DNA of 49,588 bases from CBDDRG01 sp051306415 (GTDB taxonomy: Bacteria > Pseudomonadota > Gammaproteobacteria > Pseudomonadales > Porticoccaceae), in NCBI GenBank assembly GCA_051306415.1, contig JBPPNE010000002.1, forward strand, positions 1 through 49,588, read 5' to 3'. The position numbers and the translations under genes were made by a program. Numbering within the stretch: the first letter of the stretch is position 1; each line of letters starts with the position of its first letter. Shown piece after piece: positions 13,612-21,863 of this stretch. The notes under the pieces were generated by a model that saw nothing but the letters and a program-made list of their open reading frames with translations, did no database searches and had not been told where the DNA came from.

Positions 13612-14889
13612 ATGTCTCAAGCGTGGCGGGTTCTGGCAGCGGCCTGCGTGATCTATTTCCTCAATGTGGGCGCGATCTACTACGGTCTGGCGGTGGTACT
13701 CAAGCCGCTGATCGAGGTCATGGGCTGGACCCGTGCTCAAGGCACCTCCGGCATCACCGTCTTCATGCTCACCATGGGACTCCTCGGGCCAGCGGTCGCG
13801 GCTCTCATTGAGCGTGTCGACGTCCGCAATACGGTGTTCATCGGCGCCGTCGCCATCCTGCTAGGAGCGGTCACCGGCTACTTCACCCAGGGGCTGGTGC
13901 AGTTCTACGTCGCCCTGGCATTACTGGGCTTCGGCGCTACGGCGGTGACCTTTATCCCCATGAGTCAGCTCGTCGCCCGCTGGTTTTCGCAGCGCCGCGG
14001 CCTGGGCCTCGGAATACTCATCGCCGCCGCCGGACTCGGTGCTTTCATCATGACGCCCTTATTTGCACTGGTGCTGGAACGCACGGGAGACTGGCGGATG
14101 CTGTTCGCGATCATGGGCGCGACCGCGCCCATTTCCGTCGTCCTGACCCTGCTGGTCATTCGCAACAAACCCCCGGTCGACGCCGACGTGGTCATCGCGA
14201 GCAACACGACGGCTGCGCCCGAGGCCAGAGTTTATCAGTCCAGTCTGGACTGGACGCTCAGGGCAGCGCTACGCACCCGGGCGCTCTGGGTCATCGTTGC
14301 CGCCTTCGGCATGGGAGTTCTCGGCCTCAATCTGGTGAACAGCCAGGCCATTCTTCACCTCACTGACCAGGGCATCGGCCAGGTGCTGGCCGGGGCCGCC
14401 ATCGGCACCATGGGGCTGCTCAGCGTGGCCGGGCGACTGGGCGGCGGTATCCTCGGTGACCGGTTGGAGCCGCGCTTTTTGCTGGCGGCCGGGCTGCTTT
14501 TCCAGGCAGCGGGGATTCTCACATTGCTGTTCACCGACCGTGATGCCCTGGTTTATGCGTTCGCGTTGCTGTTCGGCGTCGGCTTCGGCCTGGGGATTGT
14601 TACCGGGCCACTGATGCTGGCCAACTACTTCGGCGTCGGCAGCTTTGCCCGCATCAATGCGGCCACAGGGGTGATCACCATGGGGCTTACCGCCTTCGGG
14701 CCCACCATCGCCGGCCACGTCAGCGATACGCTGGACAGCTACACCTGGGTGTTTGGCACGTTTTCCGCGCTGGCGGTGTTGTTGGCTGTTCCCCTGGTAC
14801 TGCTGAAGCCGCCCGCACCGCCGCGAACCTCGGGGCAGCCGTTACAGGATAAACAGCGCGGCGCAAGGCCATCCCCAAGCGTCGTCTAG
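13612..14889 (+). CDS. Major facilitator superfamily transporter
   Basis: This 425-residue inner-membrane protein has 12 predicted helices in two halves. The ATG follows AGGAGG at a five-base spacing. Signature-like segments are RWFSQRRGLGLGILIAAAGLG after helix 4 and GRLGGGILGDRLEPR between helices 8 and 9, typical of the monocarboxylate or oxalate/formate-antiporter type MFS families. The substrate is not determinable; neighbouring TRAP and hydrolase genes suggest organic acid traffic, but only loosely. A 206-bp spacer separates it from dctM, so it is probably its own transcription unit, closed by the hairpin at 14994-15033. Confidence 0.88.
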   Translation: MSQAWRVLAAACVIYFLNVGAIYYGLAVVLKPLIEVMGWTRAQGTSGITVFMLTMGLLGPAVAALIERVDVRNTVFIGAVAILLGAVTGYFTQGLVQFYVALALLGFGATAVTFIPMSQLVARWFSQRRGLGLGILIAAAGLGAFIMTPLFALVLERTGDWRMLFAIMGATAPISVVLTLLVIRNKPPVDADVVIASNTTAAPEARVYQSSLDWTLRAALRTRALWVIVAAFGMGVLGLNLVNSQAILHLTDQGIGQVLAGAAIGTMGLLSVAGRLGGGILGDRLEPRFLLAAGLLFQAAGILTLLFTDRDALVYAFALLFGVGFGLGIVTGPLMLANYFGVGSFARINAATGVITMGLTAFGPTIAGHVSDTLDSYTWVFGTFSALAVLLAVPLVLLKPPAPPRTSGQPLQDKQRGARPSPSVV

Positions 14890-14993
14890 CTATCGCGCTT
14901 CAATAGGTGGTGGTCGAGATGATTGATCCGGCGCTGATGAATGAAGGTGCGGCTGTCGAGATACCACAACACACAAACTGGTCTTCTCAGGCC

Positions 14994-15033
14994 AAGGAAA
15001 CCGAAACCGGTGATTTTCGGTTTCCTTCATTTT
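14994..15033. terminator. Bidirectional terminator between the MFS and metallo-hydrolase genes
   Basis: AAGGAAACCGAAA (14994-15006) and TTTCGGTTTCCTT (15015-15027) form a perfect 13-bp stem with an 8-base loop, followed by CATTTT on the plus strand. It lies between two convergent genes, 105 bases after the MFS stop. Confidence 0.72.
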
Positions 15034-15110
15034 GAACACCGTGCAGTCGTTGAAAATGGCGGCACACTCCGATCAATGCCGCGGAACCTTTAAATTGGTT
15101 CAGCTGTTCG

Positions 15111-16007
15111 CTAGCGCTTCATGCCGTCATAGACAATCTTCACCCACACATCGGCAGCCAGAAAGCCGTTCCCCCACTGCGCATCCAACGCCGCCGTCGG
15201 CTTCGCGGCGACTACCTCGGCTTCGGTTTTGCCGGCATCCACCAGCGCCTTTATATTTTTCCGCGCCGTCATCAGCATCGCCCGGTAGGCCGCCAGGTCA
15301 GCTTTACGGGCGAGGGGTCCGTGGCCGGGAATAATTTTGGTGTTGTAATCGGCAAGGGCGAGGACGCGGTTGGCCGCCGCGATCATGCCGTCGATGCTGC
15401 CGTGGGAGCCGGTGTCGATGAAGGGATAGAACCCGTTGAAAAAAATATCCCCGGTGTGAATCACATTGGCTTTCTTAAAATGGATGATCGCATCACCGTC
15501 AGTATGGGCGTTGGCAACATGGATCAGATTGATGTCGTCACCATTCCAGTGCAGGGTCATTTCGTCATGGAAGGTAATGACCGGCAGCGCAGCTTTCGGC
15601 GATGGCGGCTTGTTCAAATTGAACAACGGAATGGATTTGGCCTCCTTCAAGCTTGCCAGCACATTGTCGTGAGCGACGATGAGTGCCCCAGCCATGCCAA
15701 ATTTTTCGTTGCCGCCGGCATGGTCGTTGTGCCAATGGGTATTGATGACAAATTTAGGCATGGTGCCGGAGACGCCCTTGAGCGCCGCAACGATTTTTTC
15801 CGACAGCGGCGCGTACTGGTCATCAATGAGAATGGTGCCGTCGGCGCCAACGGATACCCCGATGTTGCCGCCTTCGCCCATCAACATATAAAGGTTGCCG
15901 GTGATGGGCACGGTGGCGATCTTCACCGACGCCCAGTGCTCCGTTGCCATCGCCGCCGCGCTGAGTGTCGCGACCAGGGCAACCAGCATTTTTTGTTTCA
16001 GGTTCAT
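15111..16007 (-). CDS. Periplasmic metallo-beta-lactamase-fold hydrolase
   Basis: The ATG at 16007 has GGAGGAGG seven bases upstream and opens a signal peptide (MNLKQKMLVALVATLSAAAM, cut near ATEHW), so the 298-residue enzyme is exported; longer in-frame starts lack such a signal. The zinc motif HxHxDH is HWHNDH at 91-96, with later ligands in ANAHTDGD, IHTGDIFF and IIPGHGP. Family knowledge: this MBL subgroup includes lactonases, phosphodiesterases and some B3-like beta-lactamases; nothing here shows lactam specificity. It stands alone, with a lipoprotein esterase gene behind it on the same strand (143-bp gap). The substrate is unknown. Confidence 0.88.
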   Translation of the reverse strand: MNLKQKMLVALVATLSAAAMATEHWASVKIATVPITGNLYMLMGEGGNIGVSVGADGTILIDDQYAPLSEKIVAALKGVSGTMPKFVINTHWHNDHAGGNEKFGMAGALIVAHDNVLASLKEAKSIPLFNLNKPPSPKAALPVITFHDEMTLHWNGDDINLIHVANAHTDGDAIIHFKKANVIHTGDIFFNGFYPFIDTGSHGSIDGMIAAANRVLALADYNTKIIPGHGPLARKADLAAYRAMLMTARKNIKALVDAGKTEAEVVAAKPTAALDAQWGNGFLAADVWVKIVYDGMKR

Positions 16008-16150
16008 GGGTACGCCTCCTCCGGGTTCTTGCACGCCGTTATTTTCTGCGTCTGGGATAGTAACAGACCCATGGGCCGGGGCGTTCAACACGCACAGTCC
16101 CGCGGCTGATGCTTGCGCTGCTCTGCCGACGGGGTGCGGGGTGCGGTCCG

Positions 16151-17053
16151 TTAACGTGCTGAGGAGACCCTGGGTGGCGCCGGAGAGGACGCCGGCTGGC
16201 TGACAAACTGCTGGATGCGCGCCAACACGTCGGAGGTCCACCCCAGCGCCGCGCTGACGTTCGCCACCATGCGCAAGTGGCCCATGCGAGGGTAGATCAC
16301 CGTCACCACGGGGCCGCCCGCGGCGCTGATCGCTTGCGCCAGATTGCGCGTGTTCCTGACCTTCACATCGGTGTCATTTTCGCCGTGCAGCAACAGCAGT
16401 GGTGGGTTGTTGCCATCGGCAAAATGAATCGGTTGGGACAGCGGATAGTTTGCCGACGGCCCAAAAATGTCCTGCAAGTCCGCATCGGTCAACGGCAGGA
16501 AATCATAGGCGCCGGCGAGCCCGATAGCACCGCGAAGCTGGTGGCGGTCACCGCCAGCCTGATGCAGATAATCGCCGTTGAGGGCGAGCATAACGGCAAT
16601 ATGGGCGCCGGCGGAATGGCCCATAACGAAGATCTGTCGAGGATCGCCGCCGAATTCGGCAATCCGCTGCTGGGTCCAGGCCACCGCCCGCGCGCCATCC
16701 TCCACAAATACCGGAAAGCGAACCGCGGGATACAGCCGATAGTCGGGAATGACGGCAACGATTCCGCGCGCAGCCAGTGCCTGGCCGAGAAACCGGTAGC
16801 CCGCCTTGTCACCAGAGCTCCAGCGGCCGCCGTAAAAGAACACCACCACAGGGGCTGGCGAACGGCCGGTTGGCCGGTAGATGTCGAGCGACTGGCGATC
16901 CCCCGAGGCGTAGGGAACATCGTGGGTCAAGCGGTATCCATGGAATGGCGCCAACCGGTTCAGCACATCCTGGCCGGAGCAGCCCAGCAGGCCGAGGCAG
17001 CCCAGCAGCAGGCCAAGGCGGCGGGCGAACGAAAATCCTGCCGAATCATGCAT
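16151..17053 (-). CDS. Alpha/beta hydrolase (esterase/carboxylesterase), predicted lipoprotein
   Basis: The start at 17053 gives a lipoprotein signal: basic residues, a hydrophobic run and the lipobox LLGC with Cys25; a longer GTG start at 17116 would bury it. The 300-residue product has an oxyanion segment FFYGGRWSSGDK, the nucleophile elbow GHSAGAH (Ser147), a later acid in HGENDTDV, and a histidine in MGHLRMV near the C-terminus, together a full Ser-Asp-His triad. Family knowledge: this is the BD-FAE/kynurenine-formamidase-like group acting on small esters or amides. It would be anchored in the outer or inner membrane facing the periplasm. It is divergent from glyQ. Substrate not known. 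Confidence 0.87.
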   Translation of the reverse strand: MHDSAGFSFARRLGLLLGCLGLLGCSGQDVLNRLAPFHGYRLTHDVPYASGDRQSLDIYRPTGRSPAPVVVFFYGGRWSSGDKAGYRFLGQALAARGIVAVIPDYRLYPAVRFPVFVEDGARAVAWTQQRIAEFGGDPRQIFVMGHSAGAHIAVMLALNGDYLHQAGGDRHQLRGAIGLAGAYDFLPLTDADLQDIFGPSANYPLSQPIHFADGNNPPLLLLHGENDTDVKVRNTRNLAQAISAAGGPVVTVIYPRMGHLRMVANVSAALGWTSDVLARIQQFVSQPASSPAPPRVSSAR

Positions 17054-17169
17054 CGACCGTTCCCGGCGATCCCCGGAAGGCCGCAATTTCGGCGTCTCAC
17101 CGGGCCGCGGCGACACCCACCACCTCGGCGTTCACCACCGTGCGCCTCGTTTCCGCAGGACGCAACCGA

Positions 17170-17175
17170 TATAAT
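17170..17175 (+). promoter_or_regulatory. Possible -10 element of glyQ
   Basis: TATAAT occurs 31 bases upstream of the glyQ start. No good -35 hexamer is seen at the right distance, so the call rests on the -10 match and position only. Confidence 0.35.
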
Positions 17176-17205
17176 CGCGCCTTTGTATTTCGCAGAGGAA
17201 TCGTT

Positions 17206-18159
17206 GTGACAACGGCTACACCGGACATTGCGACTTTTCAGGGCCTGATTTTCGCGTTACAACAGTACTGGGCCAAACGCGGCTGCGTGATTCTACAACC
17301 CCTCGACATGGAAGTGGGGGCGGGGACCTTTCATCCCGCCACCTTTCTGCGCGCCATCGGTCCGGAAACCTGGAACAGCGCCTATGTTCAACCCTGCCGG
17401 CGGCCCACCGACGGTCGTTACGGCGAGAATCCCAACCGGCTCCAGCATTACTACCAGTTTCAGGTCGTCCTCAAACCGTCCCCCGACGACATCCAGGATC
17501 AGTATCTCGACTCGTTGCGGGAGCTCGGCATCAACCCGTTGATTCACGATATTCGCTTTGTCGAAGACAACTGGGAGTCACCCACCCTGGGCGCCTGGGG
17601 CCTGGGCTGGGAGATCTGGCTGAACGGCATGGAGGTGACTCAGTTTACGTATTTCCAGCAGGTCGGCGGACTCGAGTGCTATCCGGTGACCGGGGAGATT
17701 ACCTATGGCCTCGAACGCATTGCCATGTACCTGCAAGGCGTCGATAGCATCTTCGATCTGGTCTGGACCCGCAACGCGACGGGCGACAAGGTCACTTACG
17801 GTGATGTGTTTCACCAGAACGAAGTGGAAATGTCCCACTTCAATTTCGATGAGGCTGACGTCCCGTTTCTATTCGCCCACTTTGATGTTTGCGAGCGGGA
17901 GAGTCAGCGCTTGATCGACAAAGGCTTGCCACTGCCGGCCTACGAACTGGTCATGAAAGCCTCCCACGTGTTCAATCTACTCGACGCCCGTCACGCCATT
18001 TCGGTAACTGAACGCCAACGCTTCATCCTCCGCGTCCGCGCGCTGGCTCGCGCCGTCGCTCAGGCCTATTTCGATTCGCGCTTGCGGCTGGGCTTTCCGC
18101 TGGCACCCGCTGAGCTCGCCCAGGAAGTGATGCAGCAGTCACCGGTCGCAGCATCATGA
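17206..18159 (+). CDS. glyQ: Glycine--tRNA ligase alpha subunit
   Basis: This subunit carries the catalytic core that activates glycine and charges tRNA-Gly in the alpha2-beta2 enzyme. Visible family segments are FQGLIFALQQYWAKRGCVILQP, EVGAGTFHPATFLRAIGP, YVQPCRRPTDGRYGENPNRLQHYYQ and WLNGMEVTQFTYFQQVGG, almost identical to other gammaproteobacterial GlyQ. The GTG at 17206 (MTTATPDIATFQ) follows AGAGGAA; upstream extension of the open frame into the divergent esterase gene has no homology. The length of 317 is normal. It overlaps glyS by four bases (ATGA), so the subunits are co-translated. One of the clearest calls in the window. Confidence 0.97.
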   Translation: MTTATPDIATFQGLIFALQQYWAKRGCVILQPLDMEVGAGTFHPATFLRAIGPETWNSAYVQPCRRPTDGRYGENPNRLQHYYQFQVVLKPSPDDIQDQYLDSLRELGINPLIHDIRFVEDNWESPTLGAWGLGWEIWLNGMEVTQFTYFQQVGGLECYPVTGEITYGLERIAMYLQGVDSIFDLVWTRNATGDKVTYGDVFHQNEVEMSHFNFDEADVPFLFAHFDVCERESQRLIDKGLPLPAYELVMKASHVFNLLDARHAISVTERQRFILRVRALARAVAQAYFDSRLRLGFPLAPAELAQEVMQQSPVAAS

Positions 18160-20240
18160 GCCGGGATTTTCTCGTTGAACTGGGCGCCGAAGAGCTGCCG
18201 CCGAAAAGTCTGAAAGCCCTCATGGACGCCTTCCGTACCGGCATCGCCAGTGGCTTGCAGGCCGGCGGGCTGGCTCACGGCGCCATTCGGGGATTTGCCA
18301 GCCCGCGCCGCCTCGCCGTGCTGGTGACCGGGCTGGCGGAACAACAACCCGATTCCACCATTGAGCGGCTGGGCCCGCCGGTGGCCGCTGCGTTCGACAA
18401 GTCGGGAATGCCCACCCCAGCCGCCCTCGGTTTCGCCCGCAATTGCGCGGTGGGCATCGCCCAGCTCGAACAGGTGCCCGGCGACAAGGGTGGTTCGCGG
18501 CTGGCCTATCGTTCAATCAGCCCCGGGCAACCCACCCCAGCGCTGCTGCCGGGCATCGTCGAAGCCGCGCTGAAGACGCTGCCGATCGCACGGCGGATGC
18601 GCTGGGGGGCCCGGCGGGAAGAATTCGTCCGCCCAGTCCATTGGCTAGTGATGCTGTTCGGCGAAGACGTCGTTGCCGGCCAAGTATTGGGGCTGATCGC
18701 CGGACGCCACAGCCGCGGCCATCGCTTCCACTGCCCCGAGCCCGTTGTCATCCCAGCGCCGGCGGCCTATGTCGAGGCCCTGCGCAAGGCCTATGTGCTG
18801 GTCGATTTCGCCGAGCGGCAGGAGCGGATTCGCGTCCAGGGAACCACTGCTGCGCACGCGGCGGGTGGCCGCGCCGTCATTGAGCAAACATTGCTCGATG
18901 AAGTGACCGCCCTCAACGAGTGGCCGGTACCTCTCGTTGGCCGCTTCGAGGAACGCTTTCTCGAAGTGCCTCCGGAAGCCTTGATTTCGTCGATGACCGA
19001 GCACCAGAAGTACTTCCCCGTGGTCGATGACAACGGCGTGCTGATGCCCCTGTTTATCGCGACCGCGAATATCGAGAGCACCGATCCGGCACAGATCATC
19101 GCCGGCAACGAACGGGTGATCCGCCCACGACTGGCCGATGCCGCCTTCTTTTATCACACCGACCGCAGGGTTTCGCTGACGGCTCGGCGCGAGAAACTGA
19201 AGGCCGTGGTGTTCCAGGAAAAACTGGGCACCCTGTTCGACAAGACCGAACGGGTAGCACAGCTCGCCGAATATCTGGCGCCGCTGGCCGGTGCCGAAAT
19301 CATCCAGGCCCGCCGCGCGGCCGAGCTCAGCAAGTCCGACCTGGTGAGCGCCATGGTGCTCGAGTTCGCCGACTTGCAAGGTATCATGGGATGCTACTAC
19401 GCCCTCAACGATGGCGAGAGCCAAGCGGTGGCAGATGCGGTGCGGGAACAGTATCTGCCGCGCTTTGCCGGCGACCGGATTCCCGCCACCGCCACCGGCG
19501 CCGTGCTCGCGCTAGCGGACCGCTTCGATACGTTGGTGGGTATTTTCGGCATCGGCCAGCCGCCCTCCGGTTCGAAGGATCCCTTCGGCCTGCGACGGGC
19601 GAGTCTCGGTATTCTGCGCATCCTGGTGGAACGACGAATCGACCTCGATCTGCGTGAGATCCTCGCCCTCGCGGCCCGCCTCCATCCCGCCTTGAGCGTT
19701 AACGGTGGACTGGCAGAGCAAGTGCTCACCTACCTTACAGACCGCTTTCGCGCTTGGTCAGAGGATGAAAATATCGCAACCGACGTATTCCTCGCGGTGG
19801 CCGCCAAGCGCTTGGGAAACCCCCATGACATCCATCGCCGGGTACAGGCCGTGAACGCCTTCAGCCTGTTGCCGGAAGCGGCGGCACTCGCGGCCGCGAA
19901 CAGGCGCGTAGCCAATATCCTGGGCAAGCAGGAGAGGGGAGCACCTTCGCAGACGGTCGATCCTGGTCTATTGCGGGAGCCCGCGGAAATCGCCCTGGCC
20001 GATGCCGTAGGCGACATGGCCCGACAGGTGCGGCCACTCCTTGACGGTGGCGATTACACCCAGGCCCTGAAATGCCTGGCCGCGTTGCGCGATCCAGTAG
20101 ACGCGTTCTTCGACCAGGTGATGGTCATGGCGGAAAAAGCGGCGGTGCGCGCCAACCGCCTCGCCGTGCTCCAGCAATTGCGCGATCTCTTTCTCGAAGT
20201 CGCGGACATATCCTTGCTCGCCGCAAAGACGGTCGGCTGA
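18156..20240 (+). CDS. glyS: Glycine--tRNA ligase beta subunit
   Basis: This 694-residue subunit recognises tRNA-Gly and completes the bacterial alpha2-beta2 synthetase. It begins FLVELGAEELPPKSL, includes GFASPRRLAVLV, WGARREEFVRPVHWLVML, and an HD-like central portion (FADLQGIMGCYYAL), followed by GIFGIGQPPSGSKDPFGLRRA; the C-terminal part is the DALR-type anticodon-binding region (VMVMAEKAAVRANRLAVLQ). Length and motifs match the family. It directly follows glyQ and is followed three bases later by gmhB, giving the glyQ-glyS-gmhB-plsC order seen in Pseudomonas-type genomes. Confidence 0.97.
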   Translation: MSRDFLVELGAEELPPKSLKALMDAFRTGIASGLQAGGLAHGAIRGFASPRRLAVLVTGLAEQQPDSTIERLGPPVAAAFDKSGMPTPAALGFARNCAVGIAQLEQVPGDKGGSRLAYRSISPGQPTPALLPGIVEAALKTLPIARRMRWGARREEFVRPVHWLVMLFGEDVVAGQVLGLIAGRHSRGHRFHCPEPVVIPAPAAYVEALRKAYVLVDFAERQERIRVQGTTAAHAAGGRAVIEQTLLDEVTALNEWPVPLVGRFEERFLEVPPEALISSMTEHQKYFPVVDDNGVLMPLFIATANIESTDPAQIIAGNERVIRPRLADAAFFYHTDRRVSLTARREKLKAVVFQEKLGTLFDKTERVAQLAEYLAPLAGAEIIQARRAAELSKSDLVSAMVLEFADLQGIMGCYYALNDGESQAVADAVREQYLPRFAGDRIPATATGAVLALADRFDTLVGIFGIGQPPSGSKDPFGLRRASLGILRILVERRIDLDLREILALAARLHPALSVNGGLAEQVLTYLTDRFRAWSEDENIATDVFLAVAAKRLGNPHDIHRRVQAVNAFSLLPEAAALAAANRRVANILGKQERGAPSQTVDPGLLREPAEIALADAVGDMARQVRPLLDGGDYTQALKCLAALRDPVDAFFDQVMVMAEKAAVRANRLAVLQQLRDLFLEVADISLLAAKTVG

Positions 20241-20243
20241 CCC

Positions 20244-20810
20244 ATGAAGCTTGTCATTCTCGACCGCGACGGGGTCATCAACGAGGACTCGGATGATTAC
20301 ATCAAATCCCCCGCGGAGTGGATCCCGCTACCCGGCAGCATCGCGGCTATCGCCCGTTTGAGCCAAGCCGGCTACACCATAGCGGTCGCCACCAACCAGT
20401 CCGGGCTTTCCCGCGGCTTCTTCGGCCTCGATGAGCTGGAAGCCATAAATGAAAAAATGATGTCCCTGGTTGCCGCCGCAGGCGGCATCCTCGATGGCGT
20501 GTTCTATTGTCCTCACGGCCCCGATGATGGCTGCCCGTGCCGCAAGCCGGCACCTGGGCTGCTTGACGCCATCGCCACCGAATTAGGTTGCGATCTGGCC
20601 GGCGCACCGCTAATTGGCGACAGCCTGCGGGATTTGCAGGCCGGGATCGCCCGCGGCTGTCGACCGCTGCTGGTTCGCACCGGCAAGGGTCGCAATACCG
20701 AGCGCCAACTGCGCGACCAGCCGGAAGCCGCGCTCCGCTCTGCTCCAGTATTCGACGACTTGGCCACCGCCACCGCCTTTATCCTTGCACGGGGGCTTGA
20801 CGATCAATGA
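20244..20810 (+). CDS. gmhB: D-glycero-beta-D-manno-heptose 1,7-bisphosphate 7-phosphatase
   Basis: This HAD phosphatase removes the 7-phosphate in ADP-heptose synthesis for the LPS inner core. The catalytic DRDG motif is at residues 7-10 (Asp7 nucleophile, Asp9 acid/base). ATNQSGLSRG (about 49-58) is motif II. The structural zinc site CPHGPDDGCPC (Cys89, His91, Cys97, Cys99) separates this enzyme from other HADs. The final motif is IGDSLRDLQAG. It has 188 residues, normal for the family. It starts three bases after glyS and overlaps plsC by four bases, so the envelope genes share the glyQS transcript. Confidence 0.95.
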   Translation: MKLVILDRDGVINEDSDDYIKSPAEWIPLPGSIAAIARLSQAGYTIAVATNQSGLSRGFFGLDELEAINEKMMSLVAAAGGILDGVFYCPHGPDDGCPCRKPAPGLLDAIATELGCDLAGAPLIGDSLRDLQAGIARGCRPLLVRTGKGRNTERQLRDQPEAALRSAPVFDDLATATAFILARGLDDQ

Positions 20811-21520
20811 ATGCCTGGTATGCGGCTCGATCCCTGCTGTTTTATCTGGGCTATTTGCCGATCCTGTTGTTCTTTTCCACCCTCGGCTGCACCCTCGGCC
20901 TACTCATTCCCTATCGCCCGCGGCAGACGCTAATGACCACCGCAAACATCCTCATCGTCGCCTGGCTGCGCGTCACCTGCGGCGTTAAATGGCGCGTGGA
21001 TGGGTTGGAGCATCTACCCAGCACACCCTATGTCGCGCTCAGTAAACACCAGTCGCCGTGGGAAACCTATTATCTACAGCGTATTTTGCGCCCGGCTAGT
21101 ACGATCCTCAAAAGGGAGTTATTAAAGGTTCCGTTCTTCGGATGGGGGCTGGCAATGACGCGCCCGATTGCGATTAACCGCGGGAACCCCCGCGAGGCCA
21201 TTCGTCAGGTGCTGGTTCAGGGCAAGCAGCGTCTCGAAGAGGGCAACAATGTACTGGTTTATCCGGAAGGTACTCGCACCGACGTCGGCAAGGTCGGGAC
21301 CTATGGTCGCAGCGGCGCAGCCCTGGCAATTGCCGCGGTGGCGCCGCTGATCCCCATTGCCCACAATGCCGGCACTTGCTGGCCGGCACACCGGTTCATC
21401 AAATATCCTGGCACCATCCACGTGGTAATCGGTGCGCCGGTGCCGATCATCGGTAAAGACAGCAAGGCCCTCACGGACGACGTGAAGTTCTGGATTGAGA
21501 GCCAGCTGGAATCCCGGTAG
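20807..21520 (+). CDS. plsC: 1-acyl-sn-glycerol-3-phosphate acyltransferase (PlsC family)
   Basis: This membrane enzyme makes phosphatidic acid from lysophosphatidic acid. It has an N-terminal hydrophobic segment (LLFYLGYLPILLFFSTLGC, about 10-28) and the acyltransferase box HX4E as HQSPWE (His81, Glu86). Motif II is RPIAINRG near 119-126 and motif III is VYPEGTR near 151-157. The product has 237 residues, as usual. Its ATG overlaps the gmhB stop (ATGA). Several PlsC paralogues occur in such genomes, so the exact acyl preference is open. It converges on gyrB across a short interval that holds one small ORF. Confidence 0.92.
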   Translation: MNAWYAARSLLFYLGYLPILLFFSTLGCTLGLLIPYRPRQTLMTTANILIVAWLRVTCGVKWRVDGLEHLPSTPYVALSKHQSPWETYYLQRILRPASTILKRELLKVPFFGWGLAMTRPIAINRGNPREAIRQVLVQGKQRLEEGNNVLVYPEGTRTDVGKVGTYGRSGAALAIAAVAPLIPIAHNAGTCWPAHRFIKYPGTIHVVIGAPVPIIGKDSKALTDDVKFWIESQLESR

Positions 21521-21569
21521 GCCCGGTATGCTGAAAGTCGTTATGGACGTGTGACAGGAGAGAACACCT

Positions 21570-21731
21570 ATGGCGGAGAAACCCAAGGGCCCGAAAAACC
21601 GGGAGCAGCGGAAGGGGCCTCGCAGAAAACCGGACGACCGTCGCGAGGCCATTCGGATTGATCCCGAGCCTATCGACCGGCGAGAGAAGCCGGGTCGTCG
21701 CTCGACGGACAAGGATCCCTGGCCGAGGTAG
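21570..21731 (+). CDS. Small basic hypothetical protein (53 residues)
   Basis: An ATG with CAGGAGAGA about eight to ten bases upstream opens a 53-codon frame. The product is very rich in Arg, Lys, Asp and Pro (MAEKPKGPKNREQ at the start, DKDPWPR at the end) and looks disordered. It lies 49 bases after plsC on the same strand and could be a last gene of that operon. No family is recognised. Ribosome site, position and composition favour a real gene, but length is too short to be sure. Confidence 0.5.
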   Translation: MAEKPKGPKNREQRKGPRRKPDDRREAIRIDPEPIDRREKPGRRSTDKDPWPR

Positions 21732-21863
21732 GCGAATGACCCGTGCCATGGTTATCGCCAATACCGATCAAGCAAACGCATCACTAGAAGCTCGCAGATA
21801 ACTTGGCCGTTCAGCGACAGTGTGCGCTCACATACCGCTCACCTCAACGACCTGCCAGGGCGA

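Noticed and set aside
15111..16007. Calling the exported metallo-beta-lactamase-fold enzyme an antibiotic-resistance gene
   Set aside because: The fold and HxHxDH motif are shared by many hydrolases and nothing in the sequence shows beta-lactam specificity.
21122..21712. 196-codon minus-strand frame over plsC and the small ORF
   Set aside because: It overlaps plsC in antisense and lacks motifs; the plus-strand small ORF with a ribosome site is the better explanation.
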